A stretch of DNA of 64,000 nt. Origin: Aporrectodea caliginosa. Taxonomy: Eukaryota > Annelida > Clitellata > Crassiclitellata > Lumbricidae. Below the pieces are notes generated by a model. The model ran no database searches, was not told the DNA's origin, and saw nothing but the letters and a program-made list of their open reading frames with translations. The DNA is taken from contig JACEVL010000130.1 in assembly GCA_020284085.1 (NCBI GenBank), forward strand, positions 3,736,076-3,800,075, read 5' to 3'. Shown piece by piece: positions 20,945-35,300 of the stretch. The number at the start of each line of letters is the position of its first letter. Within the stretch, counting starts at the first letter, position 1. Both the position numbers and the translations under genes were made by a program.

Positions 20945-23900
20945 ATGCATGAGCTGTTTGCTCTAGTTCTAAGTCAGAAAGACCTCTCAAAGGCCGGAGA
21001 TTTATTTTCAATTGATGACAGGGAAATAGAGAAGGATTTATCTTTGGTGCTTCACAGAATCTGTGAAATCTCAGCCAACGCCGACTATATACACAGCGTC
21101 AATGACCAGAGTGTTGTGGAAATCTGTGTAACTCGTGTTACATCGGCCATCAGGTAAATAAATTATAGTACTTAGCCTCCTGTGCTGATAAATATTTCAA
21201 TCTGACCAGTTAACAACTTGATTTCTGTTAGTGACTGTTTTGTTAGACTTTTTTAGCATCCACTTCTGAAGATGGTGGCCAATCCTGACCCTCAACGTAA
21301 TGTCTTCTCGCAACTTTGTTAGGTTAATGTACTCAATGTGAGCAGAGTTTGCTAACAGACACTAGTCAAGCAGAATGTTGAAATATCTTTCTGTCTTGGC
21401 AGGTATTTGAATCTGTTGTATGCATCAAGGCCATCATTTATGATAATGCTTTGCCAGATATTAGATAATCGTGATATAAATGCTAGAAAATATAATACAA
21501 GATGAAACATGAAATTAATTAATGATGTTTCTGAAGTACATTATATTTTATGTATGGTTACTACTTTTAGTTTTAACAGTAATTATTCTATCAATAAGAC
21601 GTGTAACTTTGTAGAGAAACCAATTCTATCGAGCGACACATTGCAGCGTTAGTGACACTTCTGGAGTCATGTCTACGGCATAATCTCTGCCCACATATGA
21701 AAGATGAGGATCCACCGCATGCAAAGATTGCTTCTGATGTACTCAGCTGCATATTTCTTGTAAGTCTATTGATCAGCATGTACCATGAGACCACATAACA
21801 ATTATTCATTATGACGTGGCCTATGTATTTACTGAGGTTGGCAATTTTACAGCAGTCTAATATTATTATAAAGCAACTTATAGCTGCCACTTCAATAACC
21901 AAATTTTACAAAGGGGTTATGATACAATGCGGCCATGTCCTAATTGAAATTTAGTTTTGGATTGATATCTGTGGGCGTGTTGTATATTGGAATTTACGTT
22001 ATGATAATGCAAACACATTTAAAGAGACTCCAGTGTATTCATGTCTTGCAAATTATTAACTATTAACTAGACTGAGTAAATCTATGCAAAAGCAATTCAT
22101 GTTTATATGAGCTGTAAAGAGGTTCTACTGTGCATTGCAGACAGGCCATTGTGCCCATGTGCCATGGCACATATGGGTCCCTCTGGTTTCAGCAGAAAGG
22201 AATTAATTATATGTCACTAAATATGCGAACTCCCAGAGCGCGAGTGACCCCTAGGGCAGAAAGGCATTAATTATACATCAATACACAAATATTCTAACTA
22301 AACTCAAAGCTTGGATACTTTGTATGATTGAAATGGCAAGGACCCCAAACTGGTTCGAGTCTGTATATTGTGTAGCACAAATTTTAGTAAATTCATTGTA
22401 AACTGTAGACCTTGAGGCTTTATTTGCAACATAACCAAGTATTTAGGCAAAATATTCTAACATAAATTCAGCGTGAATTCTTAGCCCGGAACAGGTACTG
22501 CAGATGCAAATATCTTTAGCTTTCTTAAATATCTTGTTGTCTTGTCTTGTCCTGATCAACCATCCTCGATCCGTTAGGGTTGGTCGCTCCATGGACAGTC
22601 TTCTCCACCTAAGTTTTCTATCTTGTGTCTCTGTCAACAATCGATGAAAAGGCATATTCATCCACGTGCTTATGTTGCTTAAGCCACCCCATTCTCGGTC
22701 TTCCCCGTATCCTTGCTCCTGGTACAGTTACCTGTATGATCTCCTTTTCCAGGCAGTTTCCCTGTTTCCTCATCAAATGTCCAAAGTATGTAAGTTTCCT
22801 TCTTTTAATCTGATCAAGTAGGCTTCTTTCCGTTCCTGTTTTCTAATATCTTGTTAGCCATATGTAATTCAGTTGATTAAAGTGCCTTCGCCTACTACTC
22901 CATTTAGACTATATGTTATGTATGTTACAGTTTTATTGAATTAAGTTTTGATAGTAGTTTGTGTATTTGTAAGAATTATGCTAAGAAGTCGGTGATTGAG
23001 AAAGCTCTTCCAGTTGCTGTACGATTTCTGACGAAAGGAAACACAGAAGTATGCCGCAGTCTGTCGAGTTACTTGTCGTTGGCTGCGATGAGTAATGCCA
23101 GACTTTTGGCTGCACATCTTCCGTTGATGCTGACAGCATCATTGTCTATCGTAAGAGTCTCTTCTTGTATTTACCTGTCTCTTATTATGAATATCTAGTG
23201 GCTCAGTTGGTTTTGTTGTTTTTGTCAGTGACGCTGGGTCGTTTATTTGCTATGTGATTTGACTGCTCTTCCTGGCTTAATGTATCCCCTTCAGGTTCCA
23301 AAGATTGTTGCTATGTCAGGGGAAGGAATATAACTAGTTTGGGGAAGGAGACAGGGAGTTGATAGTGTGTAAAGTGACCATGTAGTTTGTAACAGCTTAG
23401 CAGTACTTTTGTGGGGTACACTTAAAAGATACTTAAAGGTACTTATCTACTTGGGTAGATACACTGACCACAGGCAGCTGTTAGAAATGTAATGTCCCTC
23501 TGCAGAGCTTTACACCAGCTGCAGCTAGCAATTGTTGCCCTGTTCATATTCAGGCAACAACTGTGCACAACTGATGCAGGCTGCTGCACAACAGGTTCCT
23601 ACCACATGTTAACGGGTCTCATTTGTGACCTCGGTGGAGAAAAGGGACCACTTGTCGCTTACTAGGTCAGCCGGAAAGTGTTTTTTTAATACCATGATCA
23701 TTGATTTTTGCATCTAATTAATGTCTATAGCCAAGACTCGCTGTATAAACAAACTATATTACCCCACATGTGGCACATGATGCATTAAATAGGCCATAAA
23801 TAGGTATTAACACACTGGGTAGAGACAAGTTATTTATGGGTGATTTCCTGCCAAATGATATATTATATTTTAAAGAGTGCATAAATTTTGGGCCAAACGT

Positions 23901-26900
23901 TTTAAAATTGTTTAGCCTGATTTCATAAAGGTATGAGCTTATGTAAACTGTTAATAGGTCCATTCCCGTCCCTTTTCTTGATCGTGGTCAGTGGTCACTT
24001 ATGTTAAATAGGTATCGGCAGGAGCCAGGGTGTAACCGCACATTAAGCAGAATTGTGAGTAAATGGGTTTCCTCTGTAGTTGTGTAGATAACTAATTAAC
24101 TTACTTGCCTCTTGTTGTGGTAGAGGGTTATATAGGCAGTAGAATAGAGACAAAGTGAGTGTGAATCAGTTAATTACCAAATTCAATTTAGTTTTGTGAT
24201 TTGTTTTCTTGTCAAGGCAATCATAAGTTGGTTCGTGTTCTGCCACATGTCTACCATGAGAATCCAGAGGTCATCCTAAGTCACATTGCCGATCTGATTC
24301 ACATGTTGCACGAATGTGAGGTTCCAGAAAAGTCCAGCATTCTTCAGCTGTGCTGTTTGGCTGCTCGTGACAGACCTCAGGTAAGAACCATATTAGCCAA
24401 CAAATTGGTTTGATACATGGTGTTGGGGCCAACAGTAGATGAAGAAAATGTTAGGCTTGGGCAATACGAACAAATAATGGCTATTTACGTAAAGCTCCAT
24501 TTTACATAATAAGGGTTTTACTCGATTCTAACTGTACATAGATCTTGTCACTTTCGTTTCAGCTTCATAGATGCATGATTAGGAGTAGGGTTACTTATGT
24601 GATGCTGTTACAATAATCTGGAGCCATTGTGCTAAAACTGTTGAAAGAGGAACAGTGTGTTGCAAAAGTATTTCACTGATACTCACCTTTCATATATTTG
24701 CAAGAATGTAGTCATCGAAATTGAAAATTTGTGCAACTGTAGAGAACACTGTAGATTACCAGAAAGTTCTAGCAGGCAGTATTTGTGCACATTCTTCAAA
24801 GGTCTTATAGACGAAACAAAAGTTCGATAGACTGCATGCAGTTTGCAGTTCATAGATTGCAAGACTGCACACTATTGCGGTGGTTTCATGACATACTTTA
24901 ATACTTAAAGTGCTATGTTAAGCATCACAATATATACATAATTATAATTAAGGATACATGGAAAAGCTGTGCTGGTTTGATGTACTATTTAGCTCTAGTG
25001 TAGCGGGTATTGAAGGTAAATGCTTGTACTAGTACTACAGACTTCTGTGAACAGTGGTACTCAGAGGCATGACTGCAATACAACTGTACAATACAATGCA
25101 ACTGTAATTTTGTAAATCCTTCGTTACAGAGTTCAGAAGTGTACATTGAAGCTGGACTGTAAGCAGACTGGAAGAGATAAGAGATTTTCAGTTTAGGGCG
25201 AAATTGCAAGAATTGTGAACATAAGGAGATAGAGATTTCCAGATTGAGGGACTGGTAACTGTGAATGAATGCCGGATAAAGACAAGACATGTACCAGGAA
25301 CAACATGCTTTCCAGCAGATGCTGATCGAAGGTTGTAACCATGAAAGATAAAGTGGGATGGCAGATGAATGCACTTGTTTTGTACTGAGGAGTTCTGGTT
25401 GTTGGGTTAAGGATATTCTGTATGACTGCACAACCATATCAGATTTCAAGAAATCTGCCATCTGTCAACTGTTGATGGGAATCCTTTGGTTGGGTCCACA
25501 TGTGTGTGTGGGCCCACCAGTGGTGAGACTTTTCTAGTTTACTGTGCCTTGTTTTGCTACCTCAAGTAATAGTCTAGAACTTTTTAAATGACATTTAACA
25601 TCATATAGGCTAGCACAGAGGAAGTGCTTTTGTGAGATACTTTAAAATGCACTACATTAAGTGTCCTAATACATGCATACAGTATGTGCTTGGCTCAATA
25701 ACAGAGTTTTAATTTGACATGAAAACCAATTTTGAAATCCCAATGTGATTTATTCTTCTGTAGGTGCTGGAGCCATGCATTCCACAGCTCTGTCACTACT
25801 TAACATCGACCTTGACATCAACGGCTGTCCTTCAGTCATTCATTGACATAGCAACGTATAATCCAGAGGCATTTGTCAGTCATGTTGGAAAGCTGAAGCA
25901 AACCGCTAGTTCCCAACCCAACACTCAGAGTCTTGTTGCACCGATACTGGGATCGGTTGGCAAAGCAAACAAGGTCTGAATTACTTTGTTGGATTTTGAT
26001 TAACAGTATTCTTTTTTTATATTGTTAAATTTTTATATAATTGTGTTGTACTAAAAAGAAACACCTGGGTGACACAAACTGCAGAGCTCTGTAAATTGGT
26101 TTTTACACATAAAGTAATATTATTAAAATTAATTTGTAATAATAATCTAGTGTAAAGTGTATTTTGTGTTAACTAGTGAATATTTTAATTACTGCTCAGC
26201 TTTAGACACACTGACATAGCATAGTCAGCGATGCACAGTCTTTTCATCTGTCTGTGGCTCTTTTCTTTCATCAAGATGCCCTTGTGTTTGACCCTTTGAC
26301 CTATCGTGTCTGATGTTGGTTTCTGGTTTTTAGGTTCAGTCGAAAGATTGCGTTGGTTTCCTCGTTTCTCAGCTGTCTATAACTGATAGTCATGTTCAGC
26401 TGACGATGCTTCGTGAAATTAAAAACATCTCGGATAGTTTTCCGAACATTTTGCCTGAATTCATGGCTGATATCGAGTCACTGTGCCAGATGAGTTCATC
26501 AACTGTGAAACTACTGGTTCAGCAACTTCGTGAAATTACGTTCCGAAGGTGATTAGTAGAATTCTCTTTCATGTTGCATATATTATAATCATCAAGTGAC
26601 CTACCTTTCAATCTCTGAATTTGTGATGACTTAGTTTTTCTAGTCAAATTTTGTAATTATAATATTTTTCTGTACAAGCAACTGATTATAGAATGCTTTT
26701 AATGAGCTTAATACTGACAGAAACGCTAAGGTTTGTGCTCTTTAGCAGTTGCAGTTCATTGTCACAGTAGCAGATGCAGTTTATTCGTCGAACGGATTAT
26801 CGGATCATGGATCACTGGCCTGTGGTTCAGTTTCACTACTTTGTTTTCTCAGTAACAAGTAAATCAACCTTACTTGCTTGCTAACAACGGTATAACTCTT

Positions 26901-29900
26901 TAAACAAAATCTGGTAAGATAGGTGTAGATTGGTTTTAGGATATGTTGCTACTATTTTAAATTGTTTGGTTTTAGGAAGATACATTAGTTGAAATGGAGA
27001 ATAAACTTGCTTTCTGTTCTCTGTTGTGTGCAGGGGTAATGCACCCAACCGACGCACTGTTGGCACTCAGACAGATGGCATTGTCACTGTCATCACCATT
27101 GGCAACACGAAGGCACTTGACCCAACAAAAGCCGACCATGTTGCCATACTGTCCAGTACTGTCCTCGGCGGTCTCAAGGACCAGAAGAACGCCAGTACCA
27201 GTACACAGGACTTTGACTACACATCTTCTTTTACACATTCCAGTCAGTCTTCACACACCGCGACAGCAGTTCGGACGAGCAATACTCGACGTGGCCTACC
27301 ACCAGGTTGTCTTCAGCTGCAGATGTCCATGGTACCACAGAGGAGTTTAACGGTGCCGCAGGAAACCAGTCCACAGTTGTCAATGGCTGGAAATTCCAGC
27401 ACTAGTACCATCCAGCTGACGCCAACAAGCTCAAGGATCTCGGAGAAACTGATTCGGTTAGAGGCTGAGAAATACTAAGTCGAAGCAATCCTGTTTTATT
27501 CTACCAGATATTTTGTCAGTGCTTTTAAGCACGTATTTATTTCACTTTGCTAAAAACTTACTTAACTCTTTAACGATGAGCTTATACTAAAATGTATGGG
27601 AAACCATAGGCAGGTCGTCGTTAAAGGGTTAAATACTGTATAACAGGATGTTATCCCTTCTTCACCACGAATGTGTAGTGCGATTTAAACCAAGGACTTT
27701 GTTGACGAGTGTGTTGCTGTTCTGTGTTGCTAGTGTCCTGTGACGTCATGTCCCAAAATGATGTAATTAATAAAATAATATTTTATAAATTGATAAAGAG
27801 TATCTGTTCTGTTGAAGGCCTGGTGCTTTGAGCCTTGATTCTCGTATGCTGTCAACATCTGGAACAACTGCGCTCCCCAATCGAGCCGCTCTACCAGGTG
27901 TGAGGGTCACACAGGGCTATCACATTCCCACAGGTGCAGTTTCTGCAACCCAGGTGTGCAGCATGGTTTTCTCATTTGATTTATTATTACTTCCATTATT
28001 TAGTCTCCACTTCTCATTTGTTTTTGTCTTTTTAATATCTTGTAACTCGAGTTTCAGTCATAAAACAGATTAAAGATGGTTCTGTTGTTATTAAAGAAAA
28101 CAAATGAAGGTGTGAATCCTTTATTAAGAATACTGTTGTCTTTAAAATCTCATGAAAGTCTTAGAATAATAAACTGCCTATATTAAATTACCAATAAATT
28201 AGTTTTTCATTCTTAATTAAGGATCATTTCAATCTCAGGCAAAAAATAAATTTAATTGCTTCTTGTATTGCTTCTCTTAAAATTTAAATTTCGTAACATT
28301 TTCATGTGAGTGTTTTGGCATGTAATGATTTATGTAATTCGTTTTAGCAAGCTATTCCAGTGCGAGATGCTATTCAGCAGTTTTGTGAAAAGCATCTTGA
28401 TAAGATAAAGATGTACATTGACAGTGTAACTGTCAAAATGCCAATTCCAGTCACTGCCAGTTTACAAGGTTGGTGTTTGGTTTTTCTCTTTAGGTCTTTT
28501 CATGTTGCTCTTATCAATACAAGTTCTGCTGGTTAAACCCTTAAACGACGAAAAGAGTTTGTATCACCAAATTCCTCAAGTAAACGGCGCATTTATTCGT
28601 CCGCAAGTGTTCTGGCTTCTTGGGTCATTTAAATACACGATAGATTTAAATGTCCATTCCATTTGTTTGATATATGTGTTTAGGTTCCTAATCTAAAAAT
28701 ATCTTCCATTGATGTATTTCTGTGCTTAATTGTGTTATCTTGGCCTACATGACGTAAAGTTTCGAAAATATAATACTTTGATGGGTGGAACGGATGCCAT
28801 TATAATAGTACATGGCTAAGTAAACCACACTTTGGTACACGCTTGTTGGGCCCCAACACACTCTAGAGCATGCTCGTTATTAAAACTGTTACATAACTAT
28901 TATTAAAAGGAAGCCTGCCAATCCATTAGTTATGCATTTAGCAGTTGTATGATACCATCTACCATGTGACGACTTCTTAGATTAAGGCTCAGACCTGTAC
29001 AATGCAAACTAGGCAAACACTCGTACAATCTAGATTTAATGTGATCTGTAATCAGCTATAATGTACTGCAGATGGTAAGGACCAGAAAGGCAATCCTTGA
29101 AGATATCAAACCTCCTCTGGGGAGGAAGATACCATCTGGAAAGTTAGATTCTTTGTTGTGATGTAAAAGCCAACACAGACTCTTGAGTCAACATATACCG
29201 GAAGGCCATTCCCAGCTTGGAATAGCAATGGAAAATGTACATACTAAGCCAAAAACTACCCTTTAACTCATGACAGTCTAGTTGAGGAGATTGTCTAAGG
29301 AACTGATTGCTCAAGTAACATTAATTAGGCCTTATTAGTTGGAAAATGACATGGGTGATGCAGCTGGCCAAGAGACATCATACTGCCGTGAAATTGTTTG
29401 ATTAGATTTCTGAGATGTTCTGTCTGTTCTACCTCACATTTTGTTGTTTCTCTAGTGTATGGCAATCATAAGTGGAGCTGTTGTTTGAACTTTGTCTGCA
29501 CTGCTCAGTCGGACCATTGTCTGTACAGCTCCAGCTGCTTTTCATTCCGGACAAAGAATGCCAAGATATGGATCCATCTCATGTTTCTTGCCATCCAGGT
29601 TCAATATACATACTCTTCAATTTTGAGTTGCTTCAACAATGTTATATGTGCATGATATTCAGAATATTTGTGGGATTCCTTGTAACAACCTCTCAAAGGT
29701 GTTCCTTGGTAGCCTAAGTGATGTCAGTTAATCTTAAGAATATGATAAATTTGGAACCAGAACATTTCTGGTCACTTGTGTGACTCTGGGCTTGATGTTG
29801 CATAGACAGGCAAAAGAAAGATCCTCTTAAGATACCAAGGAAAATATCACAGTGGAATTCATAGAGATTACCTAACCTGAAGCTCTCTGTTTGGATAGTC

Positions 29901-32399
29901 ATTCTTGGCTTTTTCATTTATTGGTTTATATATTTTATCTTTTCCTGACTTACGTATAAATGAGGTTTATAACTGACTTTTCTTTAACATTAATGATTGT
30001 TTTTAATTGCGAGATAGCATCAATTCTTCCTAATTGCTGTGGATATGGCTGGGAAAAGTAAGTGAAGTAAATAGATATCTAGTTGCTAAATAAAGCACCT
30101 TTTTAGCACTCGACAGGCAGGCTACCTATGCTAACCTAAGTCGGGTCAAATTTCATTGAGAACAAAAAGTTTATCAATAAGCAGAGAGTGCGTATTTGAA
30201 AGAGATGTTGTCACTTGCTACTGTGGGGTTTTGGTTGAGACCCAGATGTACTTGAACTTGGTTGATTGTCACTTTGTTAAGGAACAATCGCAGAGACCAG
30301 TGACGGCTCAGGACACGGCTGTTGCAAATCTCAGGTCGACCTGGGATGCAGTCAGGGTGGACTCCAGTTGCAGCTTTGTCAAACTGGTCACATCCAATTT
30401 TCCATCAGCAAAAGTTAGTTGCATGCTTCTGAGTTTCTTATAGTTTTGAATTTAAAAAGTCAGATTCCTTCATGTGGTGTTGTTCTAACCTGCTATTGTT
30501 GAGTCCTAAAATCAATTGCTGAACTATTATAATTATAATTTACTGTTAACTGGCCATTCTATCAGATGGCGAGGGAGAGGACTGGCCATCCGCCCTCATC
30601 TGCCGAGGCTAAGAAAACGAAGTTGTTAGCACTTCATACCTATGGCTGCCTCTTGGAGTTAAGGGACTGATCCACCCTTCTTCTATCTTTCTGCTTTAAA
30701 TGTTATTGTGTTTATTTAAACATGTCTACAGTTGACTAATTATATTATTATATTACATTACGAGTTTACATTTCACTACATCAACTTTTGGCGTTTTTCT
30801 TTCAGCAAAGTCACCAGAACAGTAATTTCCTTGCCATTATTATGAAATATTTTAAAACAAATCAGCTAAAGCTGACATTTAAAACAATAAAATGGAAATA
30901 CAATTACGACCAATTATCTAGTTCTCATTGTCATAGGTTAAAGTTTCAGGTATGTCACAAATTGTAATGATCGTCATTATTGTCATAAAAATAAAATTAA
31001 AGATTTTGTTATCAGTCGTACTTCGGTATTACTACATATTCTGCTGAAATTGTGAACATATTGCAGTATTAATTTGGCTCATTTTGTTCATACACATACA
31101 TTGTTTTTATTTGACATGTATTTCTTTGTGTAGGACCAAGCTACCATAATGCAGGAGTTGACTGTGATGCAGTACTTTGATCTATTTGAATTTCGAGAGA
31201 ACCAATGGTGTTGTTTCCTGTGCTGCCATCCAGAGAAGGCGATTGAACTACTACAGGCCGATGGACTGCCTGTCTTTGAGGGTCCACTAAAGGAGAAAAA
31301 GGGTCGTCTCAAAGTCCTTAAACCCTGGAAAAGTCGCTACTACACCCTATCTGGAGCAACCATCACATACAACAAGAGAGATTCAGTGAGTTTTCTAGTT
31401 GACTTTGTGGTTTTATAGATCTAATACTTAGGAATAATTTGCTTTAAATTACCTAAAGGTAAATTAGAAATGCTGACTTGTTTAAGTTTCTCTATTTACC
31501 AGACAATTAGTAATGGATTATATTTTGAGCAATATTACTCTCTGCTTTTGCTAGACATAACTTTTTGGAGTATACATTTGTATATTCACGTGATCAGAAC
31601 AAATGTTAAGGTATCTATGTATGTACAAAGACAATTAATATAGAACCTTTAAAAAAATATCCTCACGTAATCTCATCTGAAAAATGTTGTTAATATCACA
31701 TGGATAACGTGTATGATATATAATAGTGGTAGTCATACCTCTTGAATAGATTCTGTACAAATTTTGGGATTAAAATTAGAACTATAGTTGCAGTGGAATA
31801 CTAATATGTGTAATTTAATTCGACTGACTTACAGATTTTTCTGTATGTATCTGAACAACCTCACAGAGGTGCTAGAACATGGTTATCTAACGGTTACTTA
31901 AAATGCACATGGGTAATTGAACCATGTCATTACTGATATATGAACTGGCACCTTGTTCCATCGTAGTCTGATTACAATGTATCAGGCGGGGCCAGAACTT
32001 TGGTCTAAGTGACCACCTAGTGGAAAGCGGATTTCAGCAGGCTTGTGAATATCCTGATGTGCCGGCTGATGAATTTACCCACTGTTCATTCATTCATTTC
32101 AGCAACAAGCGATTAGCAATATCCAGACTGTGAAGGTGATACGAAAGGGGGGAAGAGGCATTCCAACGGCATTCGAGGTATTCGCAAACGATGTGACGTA
32201 CGTTTTCAAAGCGAGAGATGCGGAGAACGTGGAGCAGTGGGTCCAGTGTCTTCAGATTGCAATTGCTCGAACACAGCGCCTGAGCAGAGAAAGCATCAGC
32301 GACATCAACGTCCCACGATGGGCTTCTCTCGGAAGGCCTGTCAAAATCTCCTCCAACGCAACGCAGTATCTTCGACATGGCTCTCAGATCAGATTATGA
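20945..32399 (+). CDS. VEPH1: VEPH1/melted, PH-domain protein
   Basis: Thirteen coding exons: to 21153 (the exon opens at 20927), 21615-21759, 22974-23150, about 24216-24380, 25764-25973, 26334-26548, 27034-27456, 27818-27953, 28348-28468, 29456-29598, 30282-30413, 31134-31385 and 32103-32399. They join in phase to about 874 residues; human VEPH1 is about 830. The start [20 protein letters not shown] was chosen because it matches the vertebrate N-terminus; an in-frame ATG lies six codons upstream. Conserved blocks are [21 protein letters not shown] and LVRVLPHVY, then a low-complexity Ser/Thr middle. A C-terminal PH domain runs from [13 protein letters not shown] to the tryptophan in EQWVQCL. 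Melted proteins bind phosphoinositides at the cell cortex and modulate insulin/TOR-FOXO and Hippo outputs (family knowledge). The fourth exon lacks a perfect acceptor. A 5' noncoding exon probably lies upstream. Confidence 0.94.
22555..22823 (-). mobile_element. LINE reverse-transcriptase C-terminal fragment
   Basis: The minus strand encodes [19 protein letters not shown], then [11 protein letters not shown], and after a frameshift [18 protein letters not shown]. This is the classic end of RTE/I-like non-LTR retrotransposon proteins. It is frameshifted and lies in the second VEPH1 intron. Confidence 0.8.
27562..27632. mobile_element. Tiny piggyBac-like MITE
   Basis: TTAA-CTCTTTAACGA at the left and TCGTTAAAGGG-TTAA at the right. 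The TTAA duplication and CYCTTTAACGA inverted ends fit the piggyBac superfamily. At 71 bp it can only be an internally deleted relic. It sits in VEPH1 intron 7. Confidence 0.6.
30558..30672 (+). mobile_element. tRNA-derived SINE family, headless copy
   Basis: The body GAGAGGACTGGCCATCCGCC, CCGAGGCTAAGAAAACGAAG, CACTTCATACCTATGGCTGCC is shared with the minus-strand copies at 49120-49352 and 60709-60840. The tRNA-like head is missing. It lies in a VEPH1 intron. Confidence 0.75.
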
Positions 32400-35300
32400 T
32401 TAACCAATGTGGTCTGTATTGTGTTGGTGATACGTTGTTAGAGAGCATTCTTTCTTTTATTTATTGGAACAAAACTGCCTTCTGACCCACATTGCAGATG
32501 ACTCAAAGGAGAATTATGGATCCAATCCAGATAGGTCTGCAAACGCAAATTCGAATTATACTAAGTAAATTTTATGACCTGATTTGCTCCAGGTGATGTT
32601 TGCATTTTACAATCTTGCCTTCTTTTAATGGCTTTTACTTCATGTCCAAGGCTTGTGCTTATGTTTATGGCTGTACACTTGTACTGTGTGTTGTGAATGT
32701 TGTCTCTATTGGTACGACTATGACACACTGTTGATGTCCAGCGCAGGCCATGCTGTGTAGGTGACATGTTTGTGCTGTCCGTAACATTTCTGTTGCCAAG
32801 TGAATGGTTTACTTTCATTCCAATCTTGTAAAGTGATGCCTTTAAATATTGGTATTTTTTCATTCACTTTCCAGTTATGATATTTACCAGTCATTTAACG
32901 GTTCCAATTGTATTGCAACTGGGTGATCTGTTATTCATTAAATTGTTTATCGTTATGACGGTGACTGATGAAAACTTGAGGCTACGGTTATCAGTTACTT
33001 GTTTGTTTTATTTGCAAATGTTGATTTTGAGTTTTTCTACAAGCTTTGTTTTATTGGCATCATGGTGGATGTTGATGGATAAATTTTGTATATTTGTTCT
33101 AATCTTTGTAGACCTGCAGTGAACAATACTTAAAGGACAATTGGATAGAGATGTATATAAGTCTTTAGGCTCAATTACTCCAGTATCACTGGAGTTTGGT
33201 TGGAGAAATTTTCCTACAGTGTGTTTCAGGGTATAACATGTGTTTACTAAGTTTCTAAACTTAGAAAGTTACTCTGTTTTTTACTTTAGTGAGTTACTCT
33301 GATTTTCATAACAGGGACAAACTGTGTCTGTGAGGTACTTTGAGACACACTATTTACTCTAAGGCACTCTGATTATTTTAATTTATTGATTGCAGTGTGT
33401 TGCACATTTGATTACCCATTGTTTGAAATACTTGCAACACTCAATACATTTCTAATACTGTCTATTCCTTGAAGATGACTTTTTGCACTTATTTCAATGT
33501 ACTTTGTGATGAAAACAAATGTGTCCTGTGTTTCCTTTGATATGGTTCTGTACAGTGTCCACTGACAAATGTTCCTGTTTTGGTCTACTTGGGGTCGTCC
33601 GTAAATTAAGTCTGCAATGAGGGAGGGAGGGCGTCATCCCAATTTGGACAAGGAGGAGGGGGAGTTATGACCAGAGTGGACGTCTGCATCTAAATTTGAT
33701 ACGTATTTTTTCAGTATAACTTGTGCCTTAAACTTTATTAAATTGGTTCCTGATAAGTAATTTTCCATTGCGGACAGGTCTTCATCAGCATATACATGGA
33801 CTGTTGAATAACAGTAAAAGTAATGATGTTGACGTTAAAAAGTGGATTCGAGTTTGGCATACACAAGCAACGGAAAGGCGAAGTCAGTTGATGGGTATGT
33901 GAGGAAGGGGTTCAGAGTAGGTCAGACGTACTTTATGGACGACCCTTGATTAAGGAACCTTGTGCGTAGTCGAGTTGTTACTTGCATGCCGCCTTCTTTG
34001 GCCTTGTGAAGGACTCTTGTGCTTGCCTTCTTACTTGTGCATAACTCCTTGGAGGCCTTCATCTTTAATACGATTGCCTCTCATATGTGCACAAATTTCA
34101 TTCGTGCTAAGCTCTTGTGCCAGAAAATTACTGTTTGCAGTTGTTTTCCTTTTTGCTTGGGGTGAACACGTAACTTTGTCTGCTTTCAAATTTCTTCTAC
34201 TTCTTAGCTACTGTTATGATGCAGAGCTGACTTTAAGAGCAGGAGAACATGCTTTCTTGGTTTAATCATTAGTGTTCATTTGTATGGTTTTGTGGAATTT
34301 CAGAAATACTGACTACTGGTAATAGGAAATTAAGCAACTGTACATTGTTTAGTAAAATGTAAGATTACTTAATGCAATAACATAATTATTAGAGTGAGGA
34401 AGTAAATTAATAATATACTATGGTATTCCATACACAAGACTCATAGTTTTTGTATAATTAGAAGTAGAATAGTTTCAAGTAATTTGACATTTATTTTTTA
34501 ATAGAGTTATTTTGTAATTGTGATATTGCATAATGAAGACATCTGTCAATAAGGCTTTTTGTAGTTGGTTTTTATTCAGACTTCAGTTAATTAGACATGT
34601 GTATATGTGGATGTTCATAGATTCAACAACGGTTCTCTAAATGCTGAACTCAAGTCTCACAGTATCTGTGTGCTTCAGATATTATAATCGTCTAAAACCA
34701 ATATTTTAAGACTGCAAAGCGCAGTGCCTTTTCTTTCCACCTGGCTTCATCCGACTGTGGGGTAGTACAGCTTTATAGTAATTTTCAACTGTGACCAGTG
34801 TAGAGTTTAAGCTTTGCTGTAAAAGTTTTTGTTTGCTGCGATGTATATATAATGACACTTTTGGCTTGTGTTTCTCGAAGGCAGTTTATGTGCAGGTGGT
34901 CCAAAATCATTTATTTGTTTAAGATGCAATTTGAACCAAATGAAGCTGTCCCTCTGATATGGTATAACTTTCTTGCTTACTGAATTTGGCTTTCAGTTGA
35001 TGCTCAGATTATATAGTGTAAAATTTCTCAGTATAGTTTTTAATTATTAGATTCTGTTTAACTGATTTCATTAACTAGTTGCGTCTTTTGTCAACTAGCT
35101 TTTTGAATAAACGAATATTTGATCATTTGATTGATTTGGATCATTTTAAGCTTTTTTTGTGTACAGACAATTGTTACCTGTTTTTGACAAAAGGAAAGGG
35201 TACATTTTATCTACCATGGTGGTACAATATAAAATTAATTTTGTGGTTGCATAACAGCAGTACCTGGAATATGATGCAGGTTTGGAGTCTTGATTTTGGA

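Noticed and set aside
24985..25461. Minus-strand frame of 158 residues
   Set aside because: It lies in a VEPH1 intron, opposite strand, and shows no domain, codon pattern or splice context.
33960..34265. Plus-strand frame of 101 residues after VEPH1
   Set aside because: It lies in the probable VEPH1 3' UTR and is hydrophobic by composition only.
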